Positions 7,385 to 17,868 of a stretch of DNA of 64,000 nt are shown here, one piece after another. Every line of letters starts with the position of its first letter. Position 1 is the first letter of the stretch. Origin of the DNA: Pseudomonadota bacterium (GTDB lineage Bacteria > Desulfobacterota > Desulfovibrionia > Desulfovibrionales > Desulfomicrobiaceae); NCBI GenBank assembly GCA_018902545.1, contig JAHIQM010000015.1, positions 1 through 64,000 on the forward strand, read 5' to 3'. Made by a program: the position numbers and the translations under genes. The notes below the pieces were generated by a model, which ran no database searches, had not been told where the DNA came from, and saw only the letters and a list, made by a program, of their open reading frames with translations.

Positions 7385-8242
7385 CTACAGGGCAACCCCG
7401 ATCTCTTCCGGGGCGGCCATGCGGGGCGTCTCCTCATCGCGTTCCTGGATCTGGAAACGTTCCTTGATCCGCGCCAGGGAGACAAGTTGGCCTTCCCGCG
7501 CTGACGGAGTGAGGAAGGACTTGAGCTTCACTTCGAGCACCCGGGGGTTGAGTTCGCTCTGGATGGCGCGCACGCCTTCGATGATGATCTTCTGGAGCAG
7601 AAGCTCATGATCCGTGACCTCCCGGATGCGGGCGGCCAGCGGTAAAAACACGAAATTGGCCAGGATCACGCCGTACAGCGTTGAAGTCAGGGCGATGGGT
7701 ATGGTCGCCAGGACCACCCCGGTGTCATTGACCCCTGAAAGCATGCCGATGAGCCCCACCACGCTCCCCGCAAGACCGATGGCCGGACAGATGTCCGCCA
7801 TGACCCGCAGCACCCGCTCGGACTCGTCGCGGCGCTGCTTGAAAAAATACATCTCCGTGTTCAGGATGTCGGTGGTCTGCTCCCGTGAGTAGTTGTCGAC
7901 CACGAAACCAAGGGCCCGGCGCAGAAACATGACCGACGTCTCCCGCTCGTCCTCCACCAGGGTATGCAGGCCCCGAATTCTGCTCTTGACCGACAAATCG
8001 ACCAAAATTTCGACAATGGCGGCCGGTTCCTTCATCCGCGAACGATATATATTGCGCAGCACCCTGCTCACAAAATACAGGCGCTCCATGCGAAAACTGG
8101 CAATGGCCGTGCCCAGGCAGCCCCCGAAAACGATCAGAAAGGCCGACAGGTTGAAATACCGGCCCACATCGCCGCTGAGCATGAATCCGGACCCGAAGAT
8201 CACGGCGCACAACAACAGACCCAAAAGAGATTTGCGCTCCAT
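7385..8242 (-). CDS. MotA/TolQ/ExbB-type proton channel protein (MotA homologue)
   Basis: This 285-residue inner-membrane protein has four hydrophobic segments. Two N-terminal helices (LLGLLLCAVIFGSGFML; YFNLSAFLIVFGGCLGTAIA) are followed by a long cytoplasmic loop. Two C-terminal helices contain PAIGLAGSVVGLIGMLSG and TIPIALTSTLYGVILANFVF, the conserved MotA core. It should be the stator proton-channel subunit working with the MotB-like protein encoded immediately upstream. The start ATG shares its A with the stop of that gene (TGATG) and has GGAGGGG upstream, showing translational coupling. The order motB-motA is the reverse of the usual one. It may be an alternative or gliding-type stator rather than the main flagellar one. 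Confidence 0.88.
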   Translation of the reverse strand: MERKSLLGLLLCAVIFGSGFMLSGDVGRYFNLSAFLIVFGGCLGTAIASFRMERLYFVSRVLRNIYRSRMKEPAAIVEILVDLSVKSRIRGLHTLVEDERETSVMFLRRALGFVVDNYSREQTTDILNTEMYFFKQRRDESERVLRVMADICPAIGLAGSVVGLIGMLSGVNDTGVVLATIPIALTSTLYGVILANFVFLPLAARIREVTDHELLLQKIIIEGVRAIQSELNPRVLEVKLKSFLTPSAREGQLVSLARIKERFQIQERDEETPRMAAPEEIGVAL

Positions 8243-9117
8243 CACCGCCCCTCCTGCTGCGAAGCCGCCAGCCATTGACGGAATCCTTCTCCGCTCGGGA
8301 CCCTGACCGAAGGCAGCGGCTCCGTCGGATTCTCGGTACTCAAGACCAGCTCCACTCGCCGGTTGGCGTTGACTCCGTCCTCTTGCGCCAGCGGCCGCTG
8401 GTCGCCGTACCCGGCCACAAGCACCCGCGTGGCTGGCAGGCCCGCGTCATCCATCAGAAAAGATGCCACAGTGGTGGCCATGGCCACCGAGAAATCCCAG
8501 GCCCCCCGATATCCCGGCACGGCCTCACCGGATGCGCTATGGCCGACCACGGACAGGGTGTGCGGAGCGCTGCGCAGGATTTCGGCCACGGAAACGAGGG
8601 TATTTTTGACATCCCCCCGCAAGGAGGCAGTGCTGCCTTGAAAAAGCAGGTCACCCGAAATCGTCACATGCAGCGCTTTCCCGGGAACCGACTGCACGAA
8701 AATGGCGGCCTGCAGGCCGTCGCGGGCAATCAGGTCGCGCAGGCGGTCATGGAGGCGATCCAGGACCGATCCGTCCGACGGCCGGGAAGGAATGACCTCG
8801 GTCCCTGCCGGCAAGGCGTTGACGGAAAACTCCGACACCGACTTGAATTGAATTTTCGGGATCTGGAAAAGATACAGGGCGGCGAACATGATGAACATGG
8901 TCATCATCAGATCCGACCAGCAGATGACCCAGCTGGCGGGCCGAAGAGTTTCTTCCCGGGAAAAAATGTCAAAGTGTTGACCGTAAGCTTCCCCGCTGGA
9001 AAGCCGCGAATCCGGGCCTTTGAAGCCCCGAGAAGTACTTGGCCCGCCAGCTGCGGCCTGTTGGCCGGAAAGGCGCGCGGATACGTCCCGCATGATTTCT
9101 GGTGTTGGTTCTCGCAT
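8242..9117 (-). CDS. MotB-like stator protein with OmpA-type peptidoglycan-binding domain
   Basis: The product is 291 residues. A roughly 60-residue polar N-terminal extension precedes the single transmembrane helix VICWSDLMMTMFIMFAALYL. The Asp near residue 69 sits where MotB carries its essential proton-binding aspartate. The periplasmic part ends in an OmpA/MotB domain with VVGHSASGEAVPG, LPATRVLVAGYGDQRPL and NRRVELVLS, which anchors stators to peptidoglycan. The ATG at 9117 has GGAGG five bases upstream. The N-terminal extension is longer than in classical MotB and may carry additional regulation. Confidence 0.88.
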   Translation of the reverse strand: MREPTPEIMRDVSARLSGQQAAAGGPSTSRGFKGPDSRLSSGEAYGQHFDIFSREETLRPASWVICWSDLMMTMFIMFAALYLFQIPKIQFKSVSEFSVNALPAGTEVIPSRPSDGSVLDRLHDRLRDLIARDGLQAAIFVQSVPGKALHVTISGDLLFQGSTASLRGDVKNTLVSVAEILRSAPHTLSVVGHSASGEAVPGYRGAWDFSVAMATTVASFLMDDAGLPATRVLVAGYGDQRPLAQEDGVNANRRVELVLSTENPTEPLPSVRVPSGEGFRQWLAASQQEGR

Positions 9118-9255
9118 GGAATCCTCCGCCAGTGCATGAGCCAAAACCATGCCAACGCCAAAAATCTGCGCAGTCCGATCAAACGCTCCACGTGTTGCAC
9201 GGACTCACGGAAAGCAGTATGAAATCAAGAAACTCAACCCAAACCAGGAGGAATC

Positions 9256-9438
9256 ATGGCAATTGTCATCGACCACGAAGAATGCATTGGCTGCGAAACC
9301 TGTGTGGAGCTTTGTCCTGAAGTCTTCGCCATGATCGACGGCGAGGAAAAGGCCATGGTCACGGCCCCCGATTCCACCGCCGATTGCGCCCAGGATGCCA
9401 TCGACGGATGTCCGGTGGAAGCAATCGACAGGGAGTAG
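9256..9438 (+). CDS. Small [4Fe-4S] ferredoxin
   Basis: This 60-residue electron carrier has [12 protein letters not shown] (Cys 10, 13, 16 and 20) and a C-terminal CP motif (GCPVEAI). C10, C13, C16 and the C-terminal Cys should ligate one 4Fe-4S cluster. The two extra cysteines (C20 and the Cys in ADCAQDA) match the disulfide pair known from single-cluster ferredoxins of Desulfovibrio gigas and Thermotoga. AGGAGG lies just upstream of the ATG and a strong terminator follows. It is probably monocistronic, serving central redox metabolism. Confidence 0.95.
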   Translation: MAIVIDHEECIGCETCVELCPEVFAMIDGEEKAMVTAPDSTADCAQDAIDGCPVEAIDRE

Positions 9439-9453
9439 CGGCCACTACGACTT

Positions 9454-9480
9454 AAAAAGGGGAGCGAGGCTCCCCTTTTT
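9454..9480 (+). terminator. Terminator of the ferredoxin gene
   Basis: AAAAAGGGGAGC and GCTCCCCTTTTT form a perfect 12-bp stem with loop GAG. A-runs on one side and T-runs on the other make it bidirectional, also serving the convergent membrane-protein gene. Confidence 0.92.
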
Positions 9481-9522
9481 CATTTCCGCAAGTCGTCGCT
9501 GAAAAAAATCACGCCCCCGCTT

Positions 9523-10131
9523 TCATCTGTGATTTTCTTTCAGCCAATTCGATGACAGCGTGATAAAATAGTAAGCATAGGTGGTTAACCCCAATATTTT
9601 AAAACTGTCCTCAATATCAATTCCGCCAGGGAACATATCCAGATCTATTATGATACTCATCCCGAAAAAGAAAAACGCAAGAATCAAAAACTTGTAGTTG
9701 GCCTGACTCAAAATAAGTCTCCAGAACTTCAAGAAAAACAGCGATGTGTACACCAGATAAAAGACATAGACCAGTATTTCAGGCAGATGGAGGTACTCGG
9801 GAAAAACCTGTTCGTGCAGCATAAGGAGGTCATCACACATGAGCATGAGTGAAAGAATCGCAACCCACCGCAAAAAACTTGTTCCTTGCGGATGCGCAAC
9901 TCCAGGTTTCAAGTGGAACGAAGAAAACAGGGTCACGCTGGCGGTAGCCATCCAGAGCAGGATACCCAGATTCGAAATCATCCCCAGATAAAAAGGTTGT
10001 CCAAGCTGAGCCAGTGGATCCATCGACAACTTTGTCATTCTGACACCAGAAGCAGCAAAGATAAGAATCACAGAAAAAATGAGCACCCACGACAAATAAA
10101 GCCATTTATGGCGTCGCAAATTATCTTTCAT
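9523..10131 (-). CDS. Uncharacterised six-helix integral membrane protein
   Basis: I do not recognise this 202-residue protein. Hydrophobic segments lie at about 10-28, 47-70, 86-104, 117-140, 147-165 and 178-195. Possible functional residues are an acidic/His cluster DDLLMLHE (100-107) at the end of helix 3 and aspartates at 163 and 165 at the end of helix 5. These could form a membrane-embedded metal or catalytic site, but this is speculation. The gene is noticeably AT-richer than its neighbours and stands alone between the ferredoxin terminator and a 240-bp AT-rich intergenic stretch (10132-10369) that shows nothing else. The composition suggests acquired DNA. Confidence 0.7.
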   Translation of the reverse strand: MKDNLRRHKWLYLSWVLIFSVILIFAASGVRMTKLSMDPLAQLGQPFYLGMISNLGILLWMATASVTLFSSFHLKPGVAHPQGTSFLRWVAILSLMLMCDDLLMLHEQVFPEYLHLPEILVYVFYLVYTSLFFLKFWRLILSQANYKFLILAFFFFGMSIIIDLDMFPGGIDIEDSFKILGLTTYAYYFITLSSNWLKENHR

Positions 10132-10369
10132 TTTAAACTATCCTTTTTTATTGCATTGATTTTTAATTTTTTAATATTGTCAATATATAACTATCGCAAC
10201 GTGCCCTCGTGCAAAAAAACCTTCTAAAATAAATTCTTAACTTCCTCTACAAAATTTACACCACCAAAATCGACCCCTCGACCGTACGATGTCGCACATG
10301 TCAAGTTCATAAAAAAACCCGTATTAAATCCGAGCACGTTGGCAGCAAACGTGAGTTATCGCCTTCAAA

Positions 10370-13321
10370 CTAACCCCCGAAATACCCAGCCCAATCCACC
10401 GGCACGCGCACGGCTTTTTCTGCCTTGTTGCGGAAAATCAGATGGCCGTGGCGCAGGCCGTAACGAAAGAGGTCGCGGGTCACGGCCACGTCCTGCCGGC
10501 AATACGCGATGATGTCGTCCACGCGGCCTTCCTTCCACCAGGCCAAGGCTTGCATGCCGCTTGCGCTCTTGGCTGCGCCAAGGGTCTCGCGGGCCAGGTG
10601 GTCCAGGGACAGGCGATAGCCAAGGGTTTGATGGATGCTGCTCAGGATGTCCAGGGTGGGCAGGCTTGTAAAATCAAAACGGCTCAACCCCCCGAGCACC
10701 GCATAGTCGAAGCGCAGGATGTTGAACCCCACCACCAGGTCGAACTCCACCAATTCTCCGACCAGGCGCGGCACATCGTCCTGCCCGTAATCACGAAAAT
10801 CCCCGGTCCCGGAATCGTAAACCACCACACAGCTGACCCCCATCAGATCGGCCCGGTGCCAGCCCCCGACCTCCTGCGCCGAGCGGCAGGTTTCCAGATC
10901 GAGCACCGCATAGCGAAAACCCTGCGGCAGCACGTACCCGGCTACTTCCGGCTGCGCAGCTGTAGACGGATCATTGATCTCGACTCGCGCCAATGCCGGT
11001 TCCGGTGGCGCGCCTTCGGCTGGCGCAGCCCCGCCCATTATCTCCTCCAGCACCCTTAAAGCTGCGCCCTTGGCGATGGGCCGGTTGCCCGAACCGCATT
11101 TGGGCGAGTGCACGCAGGCCGGGCATCCGTTTTCGCACGCGCAGTCCCGGATCACGGTCAGGGTACGCTCCAGCAGGATCTCGTACTGCGCATAGGCCTG
11201 CTCGGCCAGCCCGGAGCCGCCGGGCAATCCGTCGTAAATGAATACGGCCGCTGATCCGACCTGGGGATGAAAGGGAATGGATATCCCGCCCAGATCATTG
11301 CGGTCGGTCATGACCAAGAGGGGCATCATGCCGATGGCCGCATGCTCCAGCGCATGAATGCCGCCCATGAAATGAGCCATCTCCCCTTCCACCCGCCGCC
11401 TCACGGATTCGGGTATGGCGATCCACACCCCGTGCGTGACAAAAACCAGCGGCTCCATATCCAAGGGCACCGTGCCCAGATTCTTGCCGCCGCGCACGGT
11501 GATGCGATCGTACCCGGTGACCTGGTCGGTAACCCGCAGCTCTCCGAGATGAATCGTGGCTCCAAAAACCGTCCGGGAACCATCGATCCGCATGACTTCC
11601 GTACTTTTCTCATGCCGCACACGGGTGTAATAGGACACCGTGCTTCGCCGCGCCCGCGCCGTACCGCCCTCCAGATCCAGGTCGACGATGACGTAGGTCA
11701 CGCCCCGGTGCAGATAGACCGCACCGGGATGGGTTTCAAGCACGGCCCGGAACCGATCCACCATGCCGATGCGCTCCCCGCTGTCCATGTCCACTATGGC
11801 CACCGTCGAACCCGTTCCGCGCAAGGCCACGCCCCGGTGCGGCTGCCTGGCCTTGGAAAAGAACTCCAGCCCGTCACTGCTTTGCAGCAAAGCCCCGCTG
11901 CGGACCAGTTCCTCCACCAGCCGTGGATGATCGAGAACCAGCGCATCATCCCGGTGCAGCGAGGCCTCTGCCGCGGCGCACTCCAGATGACGGGCGGCAA
12001 TGACCGGGTTGCCCGGGTTGATGACCGCCCGTTCAGGGACAAGCGCGAAAAATTCATCGGGGTGATGCATGAAATACTGATCCAGGGCGTCCTCGTGCCC
12101 GATCAGGAACGTCGCCGCCTCCTGGGTTCCTCGGCCCACGCGGCCGGAGCGCTGCAGGGTGGCCATGATGGACCCCGGATAGCCGACCAGAATACACACA
12201 TCGAGACCCCCGATATCGATGCCCAGCTCCAGGGCGCTGGTGGAGACCACGGCGAGGAGTGATCCGGAAGCAAGGCGCATTTCGATCTCGCGGCGCTCTT
12301 CCGGAAGAAACCCGGCCCGATAGGCGGAAATGCGCTCCCGTAGCTCTCCTTCACGCTCTCCCGCCCACAGGGCGATAAGCTCGGTCATGCGCCGCGACTT
12401 GCAATAGACGATGGTCCGCAGGCCCATTTGCAGGGCCTCCTGCAACAGGCCGATGGCCTGACGCGCGGCCCCGTCCACGCCGTTTACAAGCAGCATGTGT
12501 TTCGGAGGACTGGCGGCCGTGCCCTCAAGCACCGCGTTCATGGTCAATCCGGTCAGGGCACAAGCCAGCTCCAAAGGATTGGCGATGGTCGCGGAAGAGC
12601 AGATAAACGTCGGATTTGCGCCATGGAGGCGACAGATCCGGATCAGCCGCCGGAATACCCAGGCCATGTGCGAGCCCATGACACCGCGATAGGTGTGCAC
12701 CTCGTCGACAACCACGAACTTCAGGTTGGCGAAAAATTCCGACCACTGCTCATGGGCGGGCAGAATTCCCAGATGCAGCATATCCGGGTTGGTGAATAGC
12801 ACGTTCGGGGGATTGCGACGGATACGGGCGCGTTGCGAAGAGGAGGTATCCCCGTCGTAGATGGCCGTGGTGGGTGTGGGAAAGAGGCTTGCAGCCAGGG
12901 AGCCCAGAGCCCGACGCTGGTCCTGGGCCAGGGCTTTCAAGGGGAAGAGATACAAGGCGCGGGCCTGACGGTCGCCGTGGCAGGCTTCCAGCACGGGCAG
13001 ATTGTAGATGAGGGACTTGCCGCTGGCGGTGGGGGTCGCCACGACCACATGACGCCCGGCACGGACCAGATCGACGGCCCGGCACTGATGTTCGTAGAGC
13101 TTACGAACGCCAAGCAGATCGAGCCCGCGTTGCACCGGTCCGGACCAGGAGCGCTCGGGAGTCCCGAATTGCGGCCCTTGCTCCGGAAAAAACCTGCGCC
13201 CGGCTATATTCATGGCCAGCCAAGGCGTCTCTTCCACCAGGGCCAACAGATCCGCCACGGTGGGCTCGGTCATGAAGGGCGCCCGGCCTGCATCCGGATC
13301 GCCCTTAATCCGATGGGACAT
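10370..13321 (-). CDS. MrfA/Hrq1-type DEAD/DEAH helicase fused to a YprB-like exonuclease domain
   Basis: This 983-residue protein combines two repair-type activities. Residues about 60-500 are a superfamily 2 helicase: Walker A ATPTASGKSL, motif II DEVHTYRG (DEVH), motif III SSATIANP, motif VI QRSGRVGRG. Next comes a DUF1998-type zinc region with CACENGCPACVHSPKCGSGN. The last 200 residues are RNase-H-like, with FRYAVLDLETCRSAQEVGGW, VGFNILRFDYAVL and AYCRQDVAVTRDLF, as in YprB exonucleases. MrfA and YprB are separate in Bacillus; here they form one chain. The start at 13321 lies one base after the ntrC stop. An ATG at 13273 is an alternative, since neither has a strong ribosome binding site. 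Longer readings upstream overlap the response regulator gene and are unlikely. Confidence 0.9.
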   Translation of the reverse strand: MSHRIKGDPDAGRAPFMTEPTVADLLALVEETPWLAMNIAGRRFFPEQGPQFGTPERSWSGPVQRGLDLLGVRKLYEHQCRAVDLVRAGRHVVVATPTASGKSLIYNLPVLEACHGDRQARALYLFPLKALAQDQRRALGSLAASLFPTPTTAIYDGDTSSSQRARIRRNPPNVLFTNPDMLHLGILPAHEQWSEFFANLKFVVVDEVHTYRGVMGSHMAWVFRRLIRICRLHGANPTFICSSATIANPLELACALTGLTMNAVLEGTAASPPKHMLLVNGVDGAARQAIGLLQEALQMGLRTIVYCKSRRMTELIALWAGEREGELRERISAYRAGFLPEERREIEMRLASGSLLAVVSTSALELGIDIGGLDVCILVGYPGSIMATLQRSGRVGRGTQEAATFLIGHEDALDQYFMHHPDEFFALVPERAVINPGNPVIAARHLECAAAEASLHRDDALVLDHPRLVEELVRSGALLQSSDGLEFFSKARQPHRGVALRGTGSTVAIVDMDSGERIGMVDRFRAVLETHPGAVYLHRGVTYVIVDLDLEGGTARARRSTVSYYTRVRHEKSTEVMRIDGSRTVFGATIHLGELRVTDQVTGYDRITVRGGKNLGTVPLDMEPLVFVTHGVWIAIPESVRRRVEGEMAHFMGGIHALEHAAIGMMPLLVMTDRNDLGGISIPFHPQVGSAAVFIYDGLPGGSGLAEQAYAQYEILLERTLTVIRDCACENGCPACVHSPKCGSGNRPIAKGAALRVLEEIMGGAAPAEGAPPEPALARVEINDPSTAAQPEVAGYVLPQGFRYAVLDLETCRSAQEVGGWHRADLMGVSCVVVYDSGTGDFRDYGQDDVPRLVGELVEFDLVVGFNILRFDYAVLGGLSRFDFTSLPTLDILSSIHQTLGYRLSLDHLARETLGAAKSASGMQALAWWKEGRVDDIIAYCRQDVAVTRDLFRYGLRHGHLIFRNKAEKAVRVPVDWAGYFGG

Positions 13322-13322
13322 C

Positions 13323-14699
<1,377 letters not shown>

Positions 14700-14711
14700 G
14701 TGGTATTCCCG

Positions 14712-16148
14712 CTAACAAGGCTCGGAAAAAACGACCAGGGCCTCGGCTCCCCCGTGGGGACCGTTCCTGAGAGTCATTTCCGCACCGTGAATCTGAAAAA
14801 TGGAACTGGTGATGGCCAGGCCTAGGCCTGTGCCCGTCTCCTTGGTTGTGAAAAAAGGCTCCACATAACGGTCTAGCTGCTTGGAGTCGAAACCAGGGCC
14901 AGTGTCCTGCACCAGCACGGCCTTCAATCCTTCGTGGCAGGCCGGCATGACCCGTACCTGCCCTCCGCCTTCACAGGCCTGAATGGCGTTGCTGATCAGG
15001 TTGTAAAAACCCCGGTACAAGAGGTCCCGATCACCCTGAACCAGATATCCGGACGGCAAGGCACTCTCCACCGACACCCCGTGCTCCTGCCCCTCCTGAG
15101 TCAAAAAAGCCACGGCATGGCGCACGACCTTTTCCAGGTCCACATCATCCAGCGAGGGCTGGCGAGGGCGGGCATAGTCAAGAAAATCGTTGACGGTCTG
15201 GCTCAGACGCTTGGACTCGTGAAAAATCGCTTCCAGCATCGGAACGGAGGCCCCGCCATCGGCCTTCTGACGCTTGAGCAGAAGCTCCGCGCTGCTGCGG
15301 ATGATCCCCAGCGGGTTGCGGATTTCGTGCGCGATGCTGGCCACCATACGCCCCATGGAGGCGAGCTTTTCATTCTGCAGCAACTCCTTCTCCAGGCGAT
15401 CCTTGTCCCGAAGCCTCTCGTCGAGGACCCTGTCGGCCTTGCGGATGAGAAAGAAGATGAGCCCGTACAGGGCCGCCGAGCCCAGGAAAGTGGTCAGGAT
15501 GATGAGCCGCTGCAGATGCAGCACGGTTTCGTAATCGCTGGTGATGTCCTGGGTGAATTCCAGAATGCCCAAAAGCGGTCCGGGCTGATCCCGAAAGCGC
15601 AGATCCCGCTCGGCCCGCAACGGGTAGACCGTGCGCAGCACCACATCTCCGTCCTGAAGTTTGAAGGCCGCAAGCACGTCCCAGATGCTCAGGGAGTTCT
15701 GCAGTTCAAAGGTGATCTTGCCGCCCTCGATGCCCGCCAGTACGGCTTCACCGCCAAGTTCGCTGTTGCCGACCTGCTCGGCATTGGTGCTGAAGGCAAC
15801 CTCGCTCTGCTCGTCATAGATACGCAAGTCGAGGACGTGAAAAGAATGAATGGTCGACTCGATGACCTGTTCCAATCGTTCGTACTGATCGCTGCGCTTA
15901 AGCTCCACGCGTCCGAAGCCGAGCACCACCGGCAAGGTGAACCGCCGGTAGATCTGATGATTCAGGTTCTCGGCCAGCAGACGGGCAAAAGCCTGATTTT
16001 TCTTGAGCAACGCGCTTTTGGCGTAATTGGTCATGAAAACCGACATGAGGCTGCTTGAGGCCAGAATCAGCACCAGCGTGGTGATAGACAGGAACTTGAC
16101 CAGTTGGAAAGGGTGGGCCGGATCAACGCGAAAGGGATTGAGCTTCAT
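14712..16148 (-). CDS. Membrane-bound sensor histidine kinase, partner of the NtrC-type regulator
   Basis: The 478-residue kinase has an N-terminal helix (FLSITTLVLILASSSLMSVF), a periplasmic sensor domain of about 160 residues, and a second helix near 215-240 (LIILTTFLGSAALYGLIFFL). The phosphoacceptor motif SIAHEIRNPLGIIRSS (H-box) precedes a HATPase with N-box NLISNAIQACEGGG, G1 QDTGPGFD and G2 TKETGTGLGLAI. No HAMP domain is obvious. It is read just before its response regulator with a 12-bp gap. The signal it senses is unknown. Confidence 0.93.
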   Translation of the reverse strand: MKLNPFRVDPAHPFQLVKFLSITTLVLILASSSLMSVFMTNYAKSALLKKNQAFARLLAENLNHQIYRRFTLPVVLGFGRVELKRSDQYERLEQVIESTIHSFHVLDLRIYDEQSEVAFSTNAEQVGNSELGGEAVLAGIEGGKITFELQNSLSIWDVLAAFKLQDGDVVLRTVYPLRAERDLRFRDQPGPLLGILEFTQDITSDYETVLHLQRLIILTTFLGSAALYGLIFFLIRKADRVLDERLRDKDRLEKELLQNEKLASMGRMVASIAHEIRNPLGIIRSSAELLLKRQKADGGASVPMLEAIFHESKRLSQTVNDFLDYARPRQPSLDDVDLEKVVRHAVAFLTQEGQEHGVSVESALPSGYLVQGDRDLLYRGFYNLISNAIQACEGGGQVRVMPACHEGLKAVLVQDTGPGFDSKQLDRYVEPFFTTKETGTGLGLAITSSIFQIHGAEMTLRNGPHGGAEALVVFSEPC

Positions 16149-16226
16149 GCTTTGGCCGAGTTCAAAAATGTGGATGGGCAGGACGCCCCGAAGGGGCCGG
16201 AACTCCAGGCCCCGTAAGATTTCATG

Positions 16227-17855
16227 TTAGGCTTGGGTCCGGCGCCGGTCAAGGCAGCGGAGAATGAGCCCCCGGGTTGAGGCGTCGTGGGCGGCAGTCT
16301 TCTTCCCTTGCAGCTCCGGCAGGATGACTCCGGCCAGATGCTTGCCCAGTTCCACCCCCATCTGATCGAAAGAGTTGATCCCCCAGATAACGCCCTGCAC
16401 GAAAATCTTGTGCTCGTACATGGCAATGAGGCTGCCAAGCACCCGCGGGGTCAGGCGATCATAAAGCAGCGAGTTGCTCGGCCGGTTGCCCGGAAACGTC
16501 TTGTGCGGAGCCAACACCGCCCGGGCTTCGGGCGAGAGGGCCGCAAGCTCCTCTTCAGCCTCGGCGCAGGTGCGCCCGCGCATGAGCGCTTCAGTCTGGG
16601 CCAGAAAATTGGCCAGCAGAATATTGTGGTGCTCGCCAACCTCATGCAGCGGATTGATCGCGGCCAGAAAATCGCAGGGAACCACCGTCGTGCCCTGATG
16701 CAGGAGCTGGTAGAAGGCGTGCTGCCCGTTGGTGCCGGGCTCGCCCCACAGGATGGGCCCCGTGGCGTGGGTCACCGGACGGCCATCTCGGGTCACGCCC
16801 TTGCCGTTACTCTCCATGTCCGCCTGCTGCAGGTACGCAGGCAGCAGGGCCAGATATTGGTCGTAAGGCAGCACGGCGTGGGCCTCGCAACCCTGGAAGT
16901 TACGGTACCACACACCCAAAAGCGCCAGAAGCACCGGGATGTTGCGCTCAAAAGGAGCCGTTCGGAAATGCTTGTCCATTTCCCTGGCTCCGGCCAGGAG
17001 CTCGCGAAAATTCTCCATGCCGACGGCCAGGGCGATGGACAGGCCGATGCAGGACCACAAGGAATAGCGCCCCCCGACCCAATCCCAGAAGCCAAACATA
17101 TTGGCCGGATCAATGCCGAAGGCTTTGACCGCCGGTTCATTGGTGGACAGGGCCACGAAATGCCGGGCCACGTCGGCCTCGCCGCCGCTACGCAGAAACC
17201 AGTCGCGGGCGGTGTGAGCGTTGGTCAGGGTCTCCTGGGTGGTGAAGGTTTTGGAAGCGATGATGAAAAGCGTGCTCTCGGGGCGCACCTGACCCAGAAC
17301 CTGGGCGATGTGCGTGCCGTCGATGTTGGACACGAAGTGAAAATTCAGATCGGGGTGCCGATAATAATCAAGCGCCGCCGTGACCATGCGCGGCCCCAGA
17401 TCCGACCCGCCAATGCCGATATTGACCACGTCGGTGATCCGCTTTCCGGTGTACCCCTCCCATTCCCCGGACCGCACCTTGCCCGTGAACCCTTCCATCT
17501 GATCCAAAACCCGTTGCACCTGCTCGACCACGTTCATCCCGTTGACACGAATGGACTGGTCCGCATCCGCGCGCAGGGCCACGTGTAGCACGGCCCGGTT
17601 CTCCGTGGTATTGATCCGCGCCCCGGAAAACATGGCCTCGATGCGCCCGGCCACATCGGCCTCGCGGGCCAGATCAAAGAGCAGGTTCATGGTTTTGTCC
17701 GTGATCCTGTTTTTGGAATAATCCAGAAACAGGCCGGCACCTTCAGCCGAAAAACGGTCAAAGCGCCCCGGATCGCGATCAAACAGCTCCCGCATGGGCG
17801 CCACCTCCGCCACATGCTCTCCAAGGGCTTTCCAGGGGGAAGACTGGTCAATCAC
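16227..17855 (-). CDS. pgi: Glucose-6-phosphate isomerase
   Basis: The 542-residue enzyme interconverts glucose-6-phosphate and fructose-6-phosphate. Signature segments include [64 protein letters not shown] and [16 protein letters not shown]. The start is a GTG at 17855 preceded by GGAGG at six bases. It lies 13 bp after the aminotransferase gene on the same strand and is part of a long minus-strand series. The C-terminus is slightly shorter than in the E. coli enzyme (549 residues). Confidence 0.96.
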   Translation of the reverse strand: MIDQSSPWKALGEHVAEVAPMRELFDRDPGRFDRFSAEGAGLFLDYSKNRITDKTMNLLFDLAREADVAGRIEAMFSGARINTTENRAVLHVALRADADQSIRVNGMNVVEQVQRVLDQMEGFTGKVRSGEWEGYTGKRITDVVNIGIGGSDLGPRMVTAALDYYRHPDLNFHFVSNIDGTHIAQVLGQVRPESTLFIIASKTFTTQETLTNAHTARDWFLRSGGEADVARHFVALSTNEPAVKAFGIDPANMFGFWDWVGGRYSLWSCIGLSIALAVGMENFRELLAGAREMDKHFRTAPFERNIPVLLALLGVWYRNFQGCEAHAVLPYDQYLALLPAYLQQADMESNGKGVTRDGRPVTHATGPILWGEPGTNGQHAFYQLLHQGTTVVPCDFLAAINPLHEVGEHHNILLANFLAQTEALMRGRTCAEAEEELAALSPEARAVLAPHKTFPGNRPSNSLLYDRLTPRVLGSLIAMYEHKIFVQGVIWGINSFDQMGVELGKHLAGVILPELQGKKTAAHDASTRGLILRCLDRRRTQA

Positions 17856-17868
17856 GAAACACCTCCGG

